DNA from: Struthidea cinerea
Lineage: Eukaryota; Chordata; Aves; Passeriformes; Corcoracidae
Reading direction: 5' to 3'
Length of the DNA stretch: 64,000 bases
Assembly (NCBI GenBank): GCA_013397865.1
Contig: VZTI01004091.1
Coordinates: forward strand, 208,514 to 272,513
Positions 27,261-39,200 of this stretch are shown here, piece after piece. Both the position numbers and the translations under genes were made by a program. The first letter of the stretch is position 1, and the number at the start of each line of letters is the position of its first letter. A model generated the notes under the pieces. That model ran no database searches. It worked only from the letters and a program-made list of their open reading frames with translations, and had not been told where the DNA came from.

Positions 27261-30200
27261 CAAGAAGGGATATGGCATCTTAAATGAGAGTACTTAGACA
27301 AGTGATACACAGATGACTAGATTCAAGCAGACATTTACCAGAATGCATAACCCATTTCAAAAACAAACATGCTATTAACATTCATACTAATATAGCAACA
27401 CTAGCAGTAATTGCCCTTCATGCATGTTTTGTCTTTATAAACCTAATGTATTCACAATGTACAATCTCCAATCAATTTTCCTATCAAACTTAAAATACAT
27501 TTGTACAACTTTAAATTCTCTTGAAGCGCAGATTTTAAGTAATGAGATTTCTCTGCCCACAGGCTGCACTTTTTCAATAGTTTAAAAAACAGACATAAAT
27601 TATAAAGCATCTGGACATAAGATCTTTTTTCTCACTGAAGAAGGCCATTCTGTTTTATAGGATAAGCAAGCGAATTATTTCCTGTGAGTTTGAGCAACCT
27701 GAAAAAATTAATGCTCCTGAAAAATATGCGTAATACTGCACTTCTACTAAAATTCGCAAAATGAAAGGACTGTGAATTAATATCTGTAAAACTATCAAAA
27801 TCATAAATCCACATTAGGCATTACACATGCTACATAACAGATAATGGAAATTAATTGTAAGTATTTACACATCATGGAAATGTTATGTGAGTTTCTAACT
27901 AGACTATAGTCTAAAATGCAATAATTCAACATTTGCTTTGAAACATCTTGAAGCAGAATTCCTAAAAATAGGGTATCTCACTCCTCAGTAAGACTATCAA
28001 CACAAGTACAGAACATCGTTTAAAATATCTGTTTAAATAAAATAATCTGAAGTACCACCATAGGAGACAGAGAAAAATGTGAGTTTTATTTCCATATTCT
28101 TTATGGAAAAAAGTGAGAACTTGTTAGTGGAAGCTAATGCATCTGTTTCAGTTTTTATCAGCAACAGCCATAACATTTTTTTAATATTAAAAAAAATCTG
28201 TATTTTTAATCGTAAGTTTTACATTTTGCTAGTGACCAGGGTTGAAAAAGGGTAATGAAAAGTGCATGAGTATTATCAGTGAAATCATTCTGCCACTTCC
28301 AGTTTGAGTTTATTATTCTCTGCTTTGCAGTTTTTGCAGAGAGAATACTTCCAATTAGCACTGCTGCTCTTTTAGCCTCTGAATTACCCTTGGATTATTC
28401 AATACAAAGGAAGAAAAAAGATTGCTAATAACACATTCTTGTTTGGAGTTTTTAAAAATAAAATTTTCCATAGGCAAGGATAGGGTAGTTGTTTTCCATC
28501 GACTTCTCTGTACTGATACAGCCAAAGTGGTGAGCTTTATTCATCACATCACTCTTGCCGTTGGACTAAGGTCTGCCTGCAAGCGGATTTGTGCATTTTG
28601 TCAAAAACACACACACGTATTAACCAGTTCAGGAAGTACTGCTACAACATGTATTTTTATGTAGTTGTATTTTGCAGCAGTGATTCTTCCGCAGTCGTCT
28701 TTAGTGGTGCTGACATTTTCAGCCAAAAAATGGCACAAGGTAGCAGCTGCAATTCCTGTTCTTACAATGTTGTGGGCGCGCACGTGTGTGTAACACTTCA
28801 TTTCACTAACTAATTTAAAAAAAATAATAGAAGCAACCCCTTAGTATTTCTGCATAAGAGTTCCAGTGAACTACCTTTCCCTTGCAGACCACATCTCTTG
28901 AGAGACAATACTTTGTAAAAACAGCCAGAGGAGAAGAGCAGAGAAGAGAAGAGAGATATAAAACTTTAATGGGCTGGTATGTTAAAAATGAAGGAAGCAC
29001 ACAGCAGGAATCTTAGCCTGGCAGCCTCCATTTTATATAGTACATTTTTCACAAGACAGTTCCATTACAAAAATTAGGAATAGTAATTGCTACATATAAA
29101 TGTAAAGTGTCTCTCTTGGCCCAGCACAGGGGATAAAAACCCCCAACCAAATCCCAAACTATAATGCCACTCTCTGTTCTCAGGATTCTTAAGTATGCAA
29201 ATAGTTTTTCCACTTAAGATCTCCCAGACACAGATCTGGTCAAAGCAAATTACCCAAACAGTTTGCATTCATCAGAGAGGAAAAGAGATGATAAGGCAGA
29301 TAAAACCAATGATTGTAGACATTTTGAACAAAAGCCTGCCATTTTACAGAGGAGATTATCTTGTACTCTAATTCTCTAGTTATATTAGTAGCTGAATCTT
29401 ATTTTCATATTATAAGATAATGTGAGGTGAAATGGTAGATAAAACCTGCCTTCACTGAAGTGAATGACAAGATTTTCATTGACACAAATGGAGTACTTTT
29501 GTAGCAGGGGCTTTATGCCATGTGTAATTTTTTCAGTGTTTTTTTGTACAAATACTAGCCTTTCTAACAGAGTTTTTTAACATTCAGTATTATTTGTGCA
29601 GCCTGTGTTCTGCCTGCTCGCATGGAATTATTCATCTCCAAAAAAAAGTATCATCTAGCATATCAGTTGTAATTCAACTTTCTCATATTAATTTTGTGAA
29701 TAAAATCTTCTTCTTCTTTTACGTTTTAGTTAAGATGGCCATAATGCATGGAATTATCATGTGGAATGTTACTCTGTGAAGTGTTATGTGTGATTTATCT
29801 TCTAACAAAATACAAAGATATGTAAATTCTTACTTTTTGTATAAATGCTTATAATCCTTGTCCCATAGATGTCTCCCCAAAAAATTGTGATTTTATTACA
29901 GCCCTTTTCTTGTAAAATTGCTCAACATTTTGGACCAGTTCTTCTGTACATGTTGAACACCCATGCTGTGCATCACAGGGTGTTGAGCATCCACCTCTGC
30001 TCAGCTGAATACAAGGAATAAGAATGATGGTGCCATGAAGCTCTGGTTCATGTGCTACAAACCACCATCTACCATGCAGTAGTAGTGGCCAGTTTTAGTA
30101 GCTCCATGAGTGCCACCCCCAAAATGAGAATGATGGCACAGTTGTCAGTTATCTAGGTGAGTCTTAAGAAAATTTTCCAACATGTCTTGGGTGAGAACAA

Positions 30201-30560
30201 ATACTCATATTATGAATAACAATAAAAATACATGATGAAATTATCAATAAAACTGGTTTTTACAAAAGTAAGGAAGATTAAACAGTAAGACTATAAAATA
30301 ACATGATTAACACAACACTCAGAAGCTGAAAAAGCTTCAGACTTCTGAGTTTATGCAGATATTATCACTGACCCATTTGAAGAAAACCCATCAAATTCCT
30401 TGTCTTCCCTGCAGGGGACATAAGGAATAACTGATCATTATCCTCTTCATAACCATTTGTGACATACTGGAAGAATTGTGTCTTGTTCCCTTTTGTATTT
30501 CCCTTCATTTAGAGTAAATTGATACATACATATCATGCTTCCACACAGTTTAGCAAATAT
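27261..30560. other. AT-rich non-coding DNA, no recognisable gene
   Basis: No gene is recognised. A 14-base perfect palindrome TAGACTATAGTCTA lies at 27900-27913. Around 28921-28957 is a purine-rich AGAGAAG-type stretch. A short CpG-containing word, GGGCGCGCACGTGTG, lies near 28773. Confidence 0.65.
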
Positions 30561-30589
30561 TTAGTAAATGCCTTATCAATCCTGTAGCT

Positions 30590-30690
30590 TCTCTCTCCAG
30601 AGACTTGCTTTGTTCTGGAAGCTCCACGTCCAAAGCTGGACACAGTACTCAACAGGAATACCCACATCTTGCATCCATAACCTTAAGCTC
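30590..30690 (-). mobile_element. Possible very old CR1 LINE remnant
   Basis: The words CTGGAAGCTCCACGTCC and GCTGGACACAGTACTCAACA resemble the reverse complement of the CR1 3' region, where a line of the type '...aactggacacagtactcc...' is usual. The match is short and the surroundings have diverged, so chance similarity cannot be ruled out. Other CR1 copies lie nearby, and orientation would be the same as that of the copy at 31493. Confidence 0.3.
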
Positions 30691-30699
30691 CCATTAACA

Positions 30700-31490
30700 C
30701 CTCTCAGAATGAAGTCTGCCTCTTTTTCTGCAAGGATTCCTCCAAATCTTTTCCAGTTCTACTGCCTTTTACAATCTTTCCTTAATGATCACCACTGGGA
30801 TCACTTCTGATGCAGTGGATAAAGCTAGTCTGACTCTACTTGTAAATGGATTTTTCTCAGATAAAAGTCTTAGATTAACCTTTAGGAAAAAATGAGATAT
30901 TTGTAATCTCTAGTTCATTTTAGAACAAACTAATCATTCCAGACCATAAGGAGTGACTGGCAGTGTCATTGCTAAAGACTGTCACCACTAACAAAGCCCA
31001 CTTTACACCAAAAAGCATAAAAACTGAACATTATAACAAAGTTCTTTTTACCTGGTTCTGAAATAAAAACCTGAACAGGCATACAAGAGGTTTTAGTAGA
31101 ATCAGTTTTTAATTGCTTACAGCTTTTTCAACAGCAAATGAAAATATTAAACTCATCAAAACAACAAAATCTATAACTTCAATAACACAAAAGATCTAAT
31201 TTAACTTCACCTATCTCCCCAGAGCAAGTGCTTACACTACATCCCTGAGATAGTTCTGGATATGTCCCTGTAATAGCAGAAAACACTTAAAGAAGCAGTG
31301 TCAGAAACAGCTTCAGGTTTTTTTAAATACAGGAGTTGGAGGAAACACTTCCTTAACCAAAGCCATAGGTCAGGGAAGATCAAAGGATCCCAGGCCACAG
31401 CAGAAAGCAGCTGCCAGGTCAAGGAAGGGGACCCCTGGTCCAGACCTGGGGTGGTCTGGGCACAGCAATGACCAGCTGGGAGCAGGGAAA
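30700..31490. other. Non-coding DNA between CR1 remnants
   Basis: No gene or further repeat is recognised. Sequence becomes GC-richer towards 31390-31490, just before the CR1 end. Confidence 0.6.
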
Positions 31491-31492
31491 AT

Positions 31493-31725
31493 GAATCACA
31501 GAATCACAGAATGGTTAGGGTTGGAAGGTACCTCTGGAGATCATCTTGTGCATTTGTGGACATGGCTTCTTATCCTGTCGCTGGGCACCACTGAAAAGAG
31601 TCTGGCACCATCCTATTGACATCCACCTCTGAAATATTTATATGCATTAATGAGATCCCCTCTCAGTCTGCTCTTCTCTAGACTGATGAGACCTCGCCTA
31701 TGCTGGCTAAGCTCCTGCCAGGCTG
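31493..31725 (-). mobile_element. CR1 LINE, 3'-end fragment
   Basis: This is a CR1 non-LTR retrotransposon copy lying in reverse. It opens with GAATCACAGAATCACAGAAT, the reverse complement of the short tandem repeat that ends CR1 elements. The diagnostic GGTTGGAAGGTACCTCTGGAGATCATC line follows in diverged form. After that come matches to the ATATTTATATGCATTAATGAGATCCCCTCTCAG region and to the TGCTCTTCTCTAGACTGATGAGACC region. It stops near 31725, so it is heavily 5'-truncated, as most CR1 copies are. It has no coding capacity. Confidence 0.85.
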
Positions 31726-32424
31726 ATGAAAAAGGCAGAGACTGAGTGCCAAGTAGGTACAGCCTTAGCTATTGATTTTAGGGGGTTGAATGTCAGAAGG
31801 AATAACTACTATGTATCTAAAATTGCTAGACTCACCATTTCAGATGGTAAGAAATGCCTGCTTGGGTTGCACATTGTTTTCAGGGACAGGAGAACCAGAT
31901 TCAGACTACCAAAAAGAATTGTGGTTTTCTAGTTCAACGGCTGAACTGAAACAGAGAGGGAAATGGTTAAATTTTGTTTTTTACAAGCCTGCCTTTTCAA
32001 ACCTATTTTTAAAACCCACTTCCAGGTTCAGCATCTTGACTCTGAAGTCAGTTTTAAAATGAGGCATCAAATTACTTACTTTTTAAAATATTGAAAGAAT
32101 TTCAACTTCTTTTTGGTCTTTTCTTTGTTCAAACTCATCACCAATTTTGATCTAATTTTGTGGAAAGTTTTGATTCCTATCCATCAATATTCTGTTTTAA
32201 GAAAATGTAATGTTCACTGCTGCCTGTCTGTAACTCCTAGAAGAAAGGTGAGATGTGTTTGAAACAATGAAGAATTTTGTGGGAACAGAGATTGCTTAAA
32301 ATTATTCTGGATCTGAAGAAGAAAGAAAGCTTAATGCACTTATTTTTTATAGCACTGTGGGTCTCCTCCACAAAAATGCCTTCTTGAACAATCCCTGCTT
32401 CTTGAAAGAAGGAAGAACTACCCA
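31726..32424. other. Non-coding spacer between two CR1 fragments
   Basis: About 700 bases without a recognised gene or repeat. Open frames of 68 and 90 codons on the plus strand overlap each other and look like chance. If the two flanking CR1 pieces once belonged together they would have to have been inverted, because they point in opposite directions. Confidence 0.5.
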
Positions 32425-32715
32425 CTGTAGGAGCTGACCAGGTTTGAGAGCGTCTAAGAAACCTGAAGTCCATGGGACCTGATGAGATACAACCATGGGT
32501 CCTGAGGAAGCTGGCCAAGGAAGTGGCTAAGCCACTATCCATCATATTTGAGAAGTCATGGCAGACCGGGGGAGTTCCCACTGACTGGAAAATGGGAAAC
32601 ATATTGCCCATTTTCGAAAAGGGAAGTAAGGATGACCAAGAGAACTACAGACTGGTCAGTCTCACCTCGGTGCCTGACAAGACATGGAGCTGATCCTCCT
32701 GGAAATTTTCCAGCA
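32425..32715 (+). pseudogene. CR1 LINE ORF2 (reverse transcriptase) fragment
   Basis: The plus strand carries part of the CR1 reverse-transcriptase gene. The open stretch 32472-32693 translates to a 73-residue fragment with hallmarks of the N-terminal part of the CR1 RT domain: MGPDEIQPWVLRKLAKEVAK, then PLSIIFEKSWQTGGVPTDWK, then NILPIFEKGSKDD and NYRLVSLTSVP. RT catalytic motifs (the YADD box) lie further downstream in the family and are absent. Shortly after SLTSVP the frame is lost: AAGACATGGAGC stands where the family has AAGATCATGGAGC, a one-base deletion that brings a stop at once. The match continues into GATCCTCCTGGAAA and fades near 32715. The rest of the element, including its 3' end, is missing, which is unusual because CR1 copies are normally truncated at the 5' end. 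It is an inactive relic. An overlapping 124-codon minus-strand frame (32237-32611) is its shadow. Confidence 0.9.
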
Positions 32716-33087
32716 CCAATCTTCTCATAAGAAGCTTGGTCTTGGCTTCTTCTAAGGAGAAATGCTACTCCAAGTTCTCCTGCCTCTCCTGCTGCAGCTC
32801 TTGCTTTCCTGCTTCCACAGCTGTGTTCCAACCACTGCCCTAGCTCTGCATTACTCAACAATGGTAATTCCCACCACCGTCCAAAAATCACCACCTTAGT
32901 CTTTCATATTTCTAGCTATTTTCTACTTTGGACATAGGCTTCTCTTTTTTCCTTGTTTGCTTTCATAAAGGAGCTTGACTGCCTGTTGTAAGGCATGAAA
33001 ACCCTGTCAGAGTGCCCCAGCCAAGTTATCTTCAGTACCTTTATCAGGGCCTGAGGAATGCAAGCAGTTCTAAATTGGGAACGAAGA
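32716..33087. other. Unassigned non-coding DNA between CR1 and LTR
   Basis: Pyrimidine-rich at 32755-32830, with CTCCTGCCTCTCCTGCTGCAG-like words, otherwise nothing recognised. Confidence 0.5.
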
Positions 33088-33339
33088 TGTTAGAAGAGAG
33101 AATAACAAGACAGTAAAAAAAAACAAATGAAGAGGGACTGTACCATCCTGGACTGAAACCAATCAGGTGTCCTGAAAGGTGCATGCAGGGCGCGTGAACA
33201 ATGCGGGAGATCCAATTGGGTTGTGCGTGATCGCGTGAACTACAGCTGCAGAAATGCGTAAGAATGGAGTAATGTAAACAATAAATGGACTCTTGCGTAA
33301 TCACATTGATTCGTTGTACAAGGGTCCCGTTCTCCCGCA
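33088..33339 (+). mobile_element. LTR-like element, probably a solo retroviral LTR
   Basis: This 252-base segment begins TGTTAGAAGAGAG and ends TTCTCCCGCA, so it has the TG...CA ends of retroviral LTRs. It is CpG-richer than its surroundings (GGGCGCGTGAAC, GTGATCGCGTGAAC). It carries a polyadenylation signal AATAAA at 33280-33285, about 55 bases before the 3' end, which is the normal spacing and sets the plus orientation. No internal retroviral region or second LTR is seen nearby, so recombination to a solo LTR is likely. I do not see a target-site duplication, and the exact family is not recognised. A 98-codon minus-strand frame over it is not considered coding. Confidence 0.6.
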
Positions 33340-36300
33340 ACTGCCTTCTTTTACTCAGTTGAAATTAAGAGAACCAGAGTGCCAAATAGCTTGTCTATGA
33401 TTGCCAACAATAAGCTTGCTGGAAGCCATTCCTTTCAATGCCACAGACCTGTCCATTGTCCAAGTGGAATACAGAACAGAGATCTCTTGTGGAACGTATT
33501 TCTGATTCATCCCCACTTAACTAACAGTGCATAGTTGTTTCTTATCCCAAATGTCCTCTTAGACCTTGTGCCTTGAATCATATTTCATCTTCTAATGATG
33601 CCTTTGATGCCAAAGTAAGTCTAAAAAACCCAATATTTTTCAAGGTACACAATCCAGGAAATTTTACCATCGCTTGTAGAAAATTTTAACAAGACAGCCA
33701 AGGAAGGGAAGACATACAAATTAAGATTTTTCTTCAGAAAGCTTGAGGAAGAGAAAAGGTCAATCCACCACAGTAACTGGAAATGTTGCCCAGTTACTGT
33801 GAGGGATTTTGGAAGTCAGATATTGTAGCACGGGGAAGGTGAAAAGATGCCCTGGCAGAGAGAAAATAGCCCTAGGAATGCTTAACACCCCTCTGGGGTA
33901 GCATGGAGAAGCTAATAGCCAGCCTTCAAGGTGGCTGAGATGCTGAAGCAACAAAACAACAACAAAAAAGAGCTTGTTTAAAAAACAACCTGAAATTGTG
34001 TTCTCTTGTCTTCTGTATTTGTCCCCATGGTTGCAGACCCCATATCATTTATTTATTCCTTATCTTAATAGATGAAGTAAAATTACTTTTTTTAACTGAA
34101 ATGTTGTGATAAAGCAGGACCACCTAGAAGCACAGGTGCCTCTCTGACTTGGAGGGTGCATACCTTTCCAAGAACATGTGCAATGCTCCTGCAAGAACTG
34201 AATCCTGATTTTGCAGAGAAAAAAAATTTGCTGTCCAAGTTTCCCAAGGAGCTGCTGGCAAGCATTGGAAAACTTAGTGAGGGACAATACTTTAGTGACT
34301 AAAATATTTCCAGATTCCTTGAGAAGCTCTGCCTAGGATGAAGCTTTTCTTTTAACAGCTCCTTACCTAAAAAAAGGGAAAATCAACAGGAAGGAGATCT
34401 TCTTTCTCCCCCTTCATCATGAATGTCACTCCTACACACTGGTTAGAACCATAACGAATGTGCTAAAACTAAGACTAGGGTCTTTTATTCTGGAAATCGA
34501 TCTAATCTGCAGAGAATATGTGTGGCAGGTGTGGAGACAAAGGGAGGCACTGCCCCACTATGCTTCTGAGTAATAGGCACAAGTGAACCAAATTTAAAGA
34601 AAATAACCATTTTCAGCAACCCCTCAAACCACCACATGAAGCAGGAAATGCAATCACATACCACCTATCACAGAGCAAACAGCATATGTGATCTCATTAA
34701 ACCCTCATTTGATATTTTGCAAATTTGTCTTTTGTACATTTCCATCTAGATTTTGTTAACCAGCCCTGTGTTAGCTCCAAGTGAGAGACACAAATAGGTG
34801 TTGAGAAGGACAATGTTTTCTGGTAGTAGTGCTAAGAATGACTCCTCCATCAGAAGAGAGCAACTCAAAGGCCACAGCAATCTCTGGCAACCAGTGTTTT
34901 TAATATGAGTTCCTGTTCTAGCCCTTCAGATGAGATGGCCTTGACCCCTGCCCCTGAGGTGTTGTGAAATACCTACAGGCCACACATAGATTTGCAGGGA
35001 GAGGGCAAAGAACCCGCTAGGTCCCTGTGTGTGCTCTCACACAGCTGGGCAGCTGGGCAGCCTTCAGGTTCAAACTCAAATTTCAGTAATTAAGCCTGTT
35101 GCTTTTCCAACCCCTGAACCTTGTTCAGAAACAATGTTTCTTCTGTGTCATATTGGCAATAATAGAATCTGTTTTGCTATCCTGTACTGGTGTAGAACCC
35201 AGGACATGGCACAGAGTGGTAACACTGCCAGCAGTGTTAGATCAAAACTGCTTTTGCCCTGGCAATGTGCCATGTATATCTTTGTATTTCATAAGACTTT
35301 GCCATTTATAGTGGTGGCATTATTTCTTCTCATTTTTTAAGTTGTTCATTTTTTTCTTTCAACTACAGAGGGGTGTCATATACATGAATAATTTTCAAGT
35401 TTGACCACCAGCCTGAGATCTGGCAATCTGAGCACTTTTCATCAGTGTTAGCAACAGTAGGGACAAAACAAACTTTGGGATAACACCATACTCAGCTTGT
35501 TATAACTAAGGTCACGCTATACAGAATCTGCTGGTTAAACTATATGAAAAACAACTAAATAAATCTGTGCATTTCAGTATCTGCAAGACATTCTTTATAG
35601 AAATCTACATGGTAGGTTACTTTAAGAGCTTTCATAAGGACCGAGACTGTCATGGAGGGCAGACTAGTTATTGCCTGATGTGTAATAACCTTCAACCAAA
35701 GAGAGCCTTTTTAATGGTTGGAAAAATTTTATTAGCTGCAAGGGACATTATTACATTAGAGTTGAGAGAGAAGGAGACAATAATCCTAAACCACAAAAAA
35801 AATTAATATTGTTTCCTCTCTTATGAAGATGTATAACACTATTGTGAAAAGGATACCTGGGTAAACTCACACAAAATATTTGGATAAGACATTTGCATGA
35901 AATGCTGGCAATGTTGTGTAAATACTGTGATGATTAAATGTCTAATTAATTATTATTATTATTTGCATTACATTCATATTTGAACACACTAATTAAGGCA
36001 CAGTTCTGCTGAGTTCAGTGCTATACAAATATGTCAGGGGAGAAGCTCCATTTCCCTGGTGAGTCTGCAATCCAAACAGCAAATGCAAAGTAGAAAGAGA
36101 AAGAAATGTAGAAAGTGACTTACCCAAGAGCATATAGTAAGTCACTGTCAGAACGATGGGAAAAAGGAATTCAAAACAACAAAAGCATTCTACCAGTCTT
36201 ATGATATCAGACCACACTGTCTCTATTTAAATCATGAAACATGCAAGCATGTATGACTCTGTTCATCCAAAACCACATCTTCATTATCCCTCTCCTATTA

Positions 36301-39200
36301 CATGTCTCTGTCCCTATTTACAACTGAACCCTCTGAACATAATCAGACACCTGAAAGGCACAGATATTCCTCTCCTACATCACAACATAAACTGGAAGTT
36401 TAGCCCTTCCCATACTATTTTATGTGGGACAATACAACTTGTAAACTTAACACACATAAACCAAAATCAAACAAACCCCAACAGGTCAAGTCAAGCACCC
36501 GCTGAAAAGTACCAAAGGATCAGATGGCCAAAGATACCTCAAGCAGAAGAGAGCAATCCTGCACTGATGTTTGGAGGACAAAAAAAAGGTGTTCTCACTA
36601 AAGGACACTCCTAGATCCAAGGAGGAGTTGATCCTGCCACAAAGCTGGGCTGGTGTTTAGAACAAAGAGCAGAACCAGCCAGCCTCAAAAACAGTGTAAG
36701 CAGAAAGACTTTGGCCTTTGAGAAATACAATTATGTAAGCTGGATTCTCCAAAATTTCTCTGCAGTTCTATGTCTTTTTTTATGGTGCTACCAGAGAGCA
36801 GCTCTCAGGCTGTGGAACCTTGCACTGGGTCTGTGCTACATGCTGGTCCCAGCTGCAGCACCCTGCTGGTCCCACAGCTCCCAGGCAATTGGCACATAGT
36901 AGCAGCAGCGTGCAGCCAGAGCAGAGTACATCACAACAATTTTTTTAGCATTTCTACACATTTTTCTACTTTTTAATGGAAGAAGACAGACATTTTAGCT
37001 GCAGAAATATTGATAGAAACTGGGAAGCAGGAAGATCCACTGAACACTGGGATGAAAAAAGGAATTTGTGTATTTTCCCTGGAGCATTTTTTCAATTTCA
37101 ATGGAAGAGTAAAAAGAAACTTTAGTTAAATACTTTTGGCTAAATACAAAAAAATCAGTTTTGGAAATGTTGCCTCTGTGACTTGTGTTGGCATTCACTG
37201 TGGTAGACAAACCTTCCAAAGCTCAGTACAAGGTGGTTTCCTTTCCAACTTAGTCATCACTGCCAGCCTTGATAATGTGTGCCCTACAAAAGTCATCCAG
37301 ATACTGGAGTCCAGCTCAGAGAGAAAAGTAGACAAACAAACCACAATTTCCTGGTGGGAATTACTGGGTGTATTATTTTGTAGTAAGCTATGGGTGTTGT
37401 TCAACCAAAGCTACAATTTTCTACTTGTTTTGGAGTTTTGTTCAACTCCAGCCTCAACAACTTCAGTCACTAAAAAAGGCACCTCTCTTCAAATCCCTCA
37501 TGTGGGTTTCTCAACATTGTGAAGGAAAGCCTATAATATGAAAAGGGAAGAAAAAAAATACATAAGTTAATCATTGTCTGCCTTATCTGATGTTGAAGAA
37601 TTTTTTCAGGCAGAAGTTTTCAACCAATCTTATAAAGAATGTTTATTTCTACTCACTTTGTAAATCACAATTCACATTTATATTTGCACCCAATTGCAGA
37701 ATTCATTACCCAACCTCTGCAACTGTATTTAGAGATACTTTAAATATAAAACAGAACCCCCCCAAGAAACAGCACCTTCTTCCATCTCTACCCCTCCTGC
37801 TGAAAAACACCTGGCTCACCTCAGAAGTCTTTTGAAAGAAAGATCATGTAATAACTTGCAATCAATCCCAACACCAGTTTTACTGCAGTTACACCCAAGA
37901 TATACTCAGGCCTAGATCAAGGGATAAGAAAAAGGTAATTTTCTGTCACCTTTGTTATCCATCCTCATCTCTCACACAGTAAAAAGCAATGAGCTAGTTC
38001 AGTCCTCAGGACAGTTTAGAGGAGTTTTTCTGAATTAGTTATCTGCAAGGAGCCTCAGACAGCTGTCCCACCAATGGCAGCACTCCACAGTGAAGAGGCA
38101 GTATGAAATAACTTCTTCTCACTACAGGATGCCAAATGCAGAAGGAAGCTGGGAAGAACAAGACCTGTGCAAGGTCACCACATCCAGGTCTGGAAATGGT
38201 ATAAAATCCTGCATAAGGGGTCAAAGATGTGCCTAAAACTTCCAAGATCAGACTCCTGTTTCTCTCTGTAATAGGGTATCTGTTATGACTTTTGATCCTC
38301 AGACCACTACAATGTTATCTTGAGGATAAACACTAGGACTTGGCTATTTCTGCAGGAAAATGGATATCTGCTGGTATCTCTGAGGTTCCTCCTTGCTGTT
38401 CCTGGTAATGGTACCTTCTCATGCTTATTTGTGACCCCAGCTAGCCATCGAAGCTTCCTACAGCATCCCAGAAAGCATGAGAGGACGACACCAGAAAGGT
38501 GAAGCAGTGACTAGCACTTGCAAAAGAGCTCTGAAGAGCCCAGAAGTGTTGCAGATCACAGCACACTTCAGAGGTGTCCACGCTCAGCAAAGCCTGATGT
38601 ACAGCTGATTGCCTCCACAGCCAGAAGGAGGGATCAAAGCTGAAGAAAGTCACAATTCAAATGTATTGGAAATATTTTGATGGTCCCATGGACTTTATGA
38701 CTATTAATGACACCAGAAGCAGAGAAGCTGAATCTGTGGTAGCCTGTTTGAGATAAGTACATTAGCTGTGGTCAGTGTGACAATCTGGGTGGGAGGAGCT
38801 GAGCAGTCAGCAGCCAAGATACAGATCCCTTCCTGACTGGCTTCATCACATATATACAAGTCTGAAGGGATAAATATCTTAGCAGCTTTTCTGGTAAAGT
38901 GCAAGTACCAATTCAGCAGCACCAACTGGCTAATGAGGAACTGAATTAACAGAGCTGATAAGAACTCAGTCCCCCACACTGCCTGGATTACACTGGCTAG
39001 GAAAAGAGAGCAGTATATATCCAATGCAGGAAGGTGTGCATTAGACCCACTTAATCTTGCTGTCCAGTTTCCATCCCCTCAAACATCACCAGCCCCATGA
39101 GATTTTACACCTATAAGAGATAGAATTGGTTCTACTATATGTATGATTTAAATAATTTAAACTTTAAGAAAATATATTATCTAGCTCATCATCTAAATTT
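33340..39200. other. AT-rich non-coding DNA, no recognisable gene
   Basis: No conserved gene is visible. The longest frames are 126 codons (36234-36614) and 128 codons (37136-37522), both plus strand, without family features. A perfect 12-base inverted repeat with a 9-base loop lies at 33769-33801. An ATT trinucleotide run lies at about 35946-35962. Positions 34900-35060 and 36790-36920 are modestly GC-richer. Confidence 0.6.

Noticed and set aside
32237..32611. 124-codon minus-strand open frame
   Set aside because: It is the antisense shadow of the CR1 reverse-transcriptase fragment on the plus strand.
36234..37522. Frames of 126 and 128 codons on the plus strand
   Set aside because: Composition-driven translations without motif, and the lengths are expected by chance.
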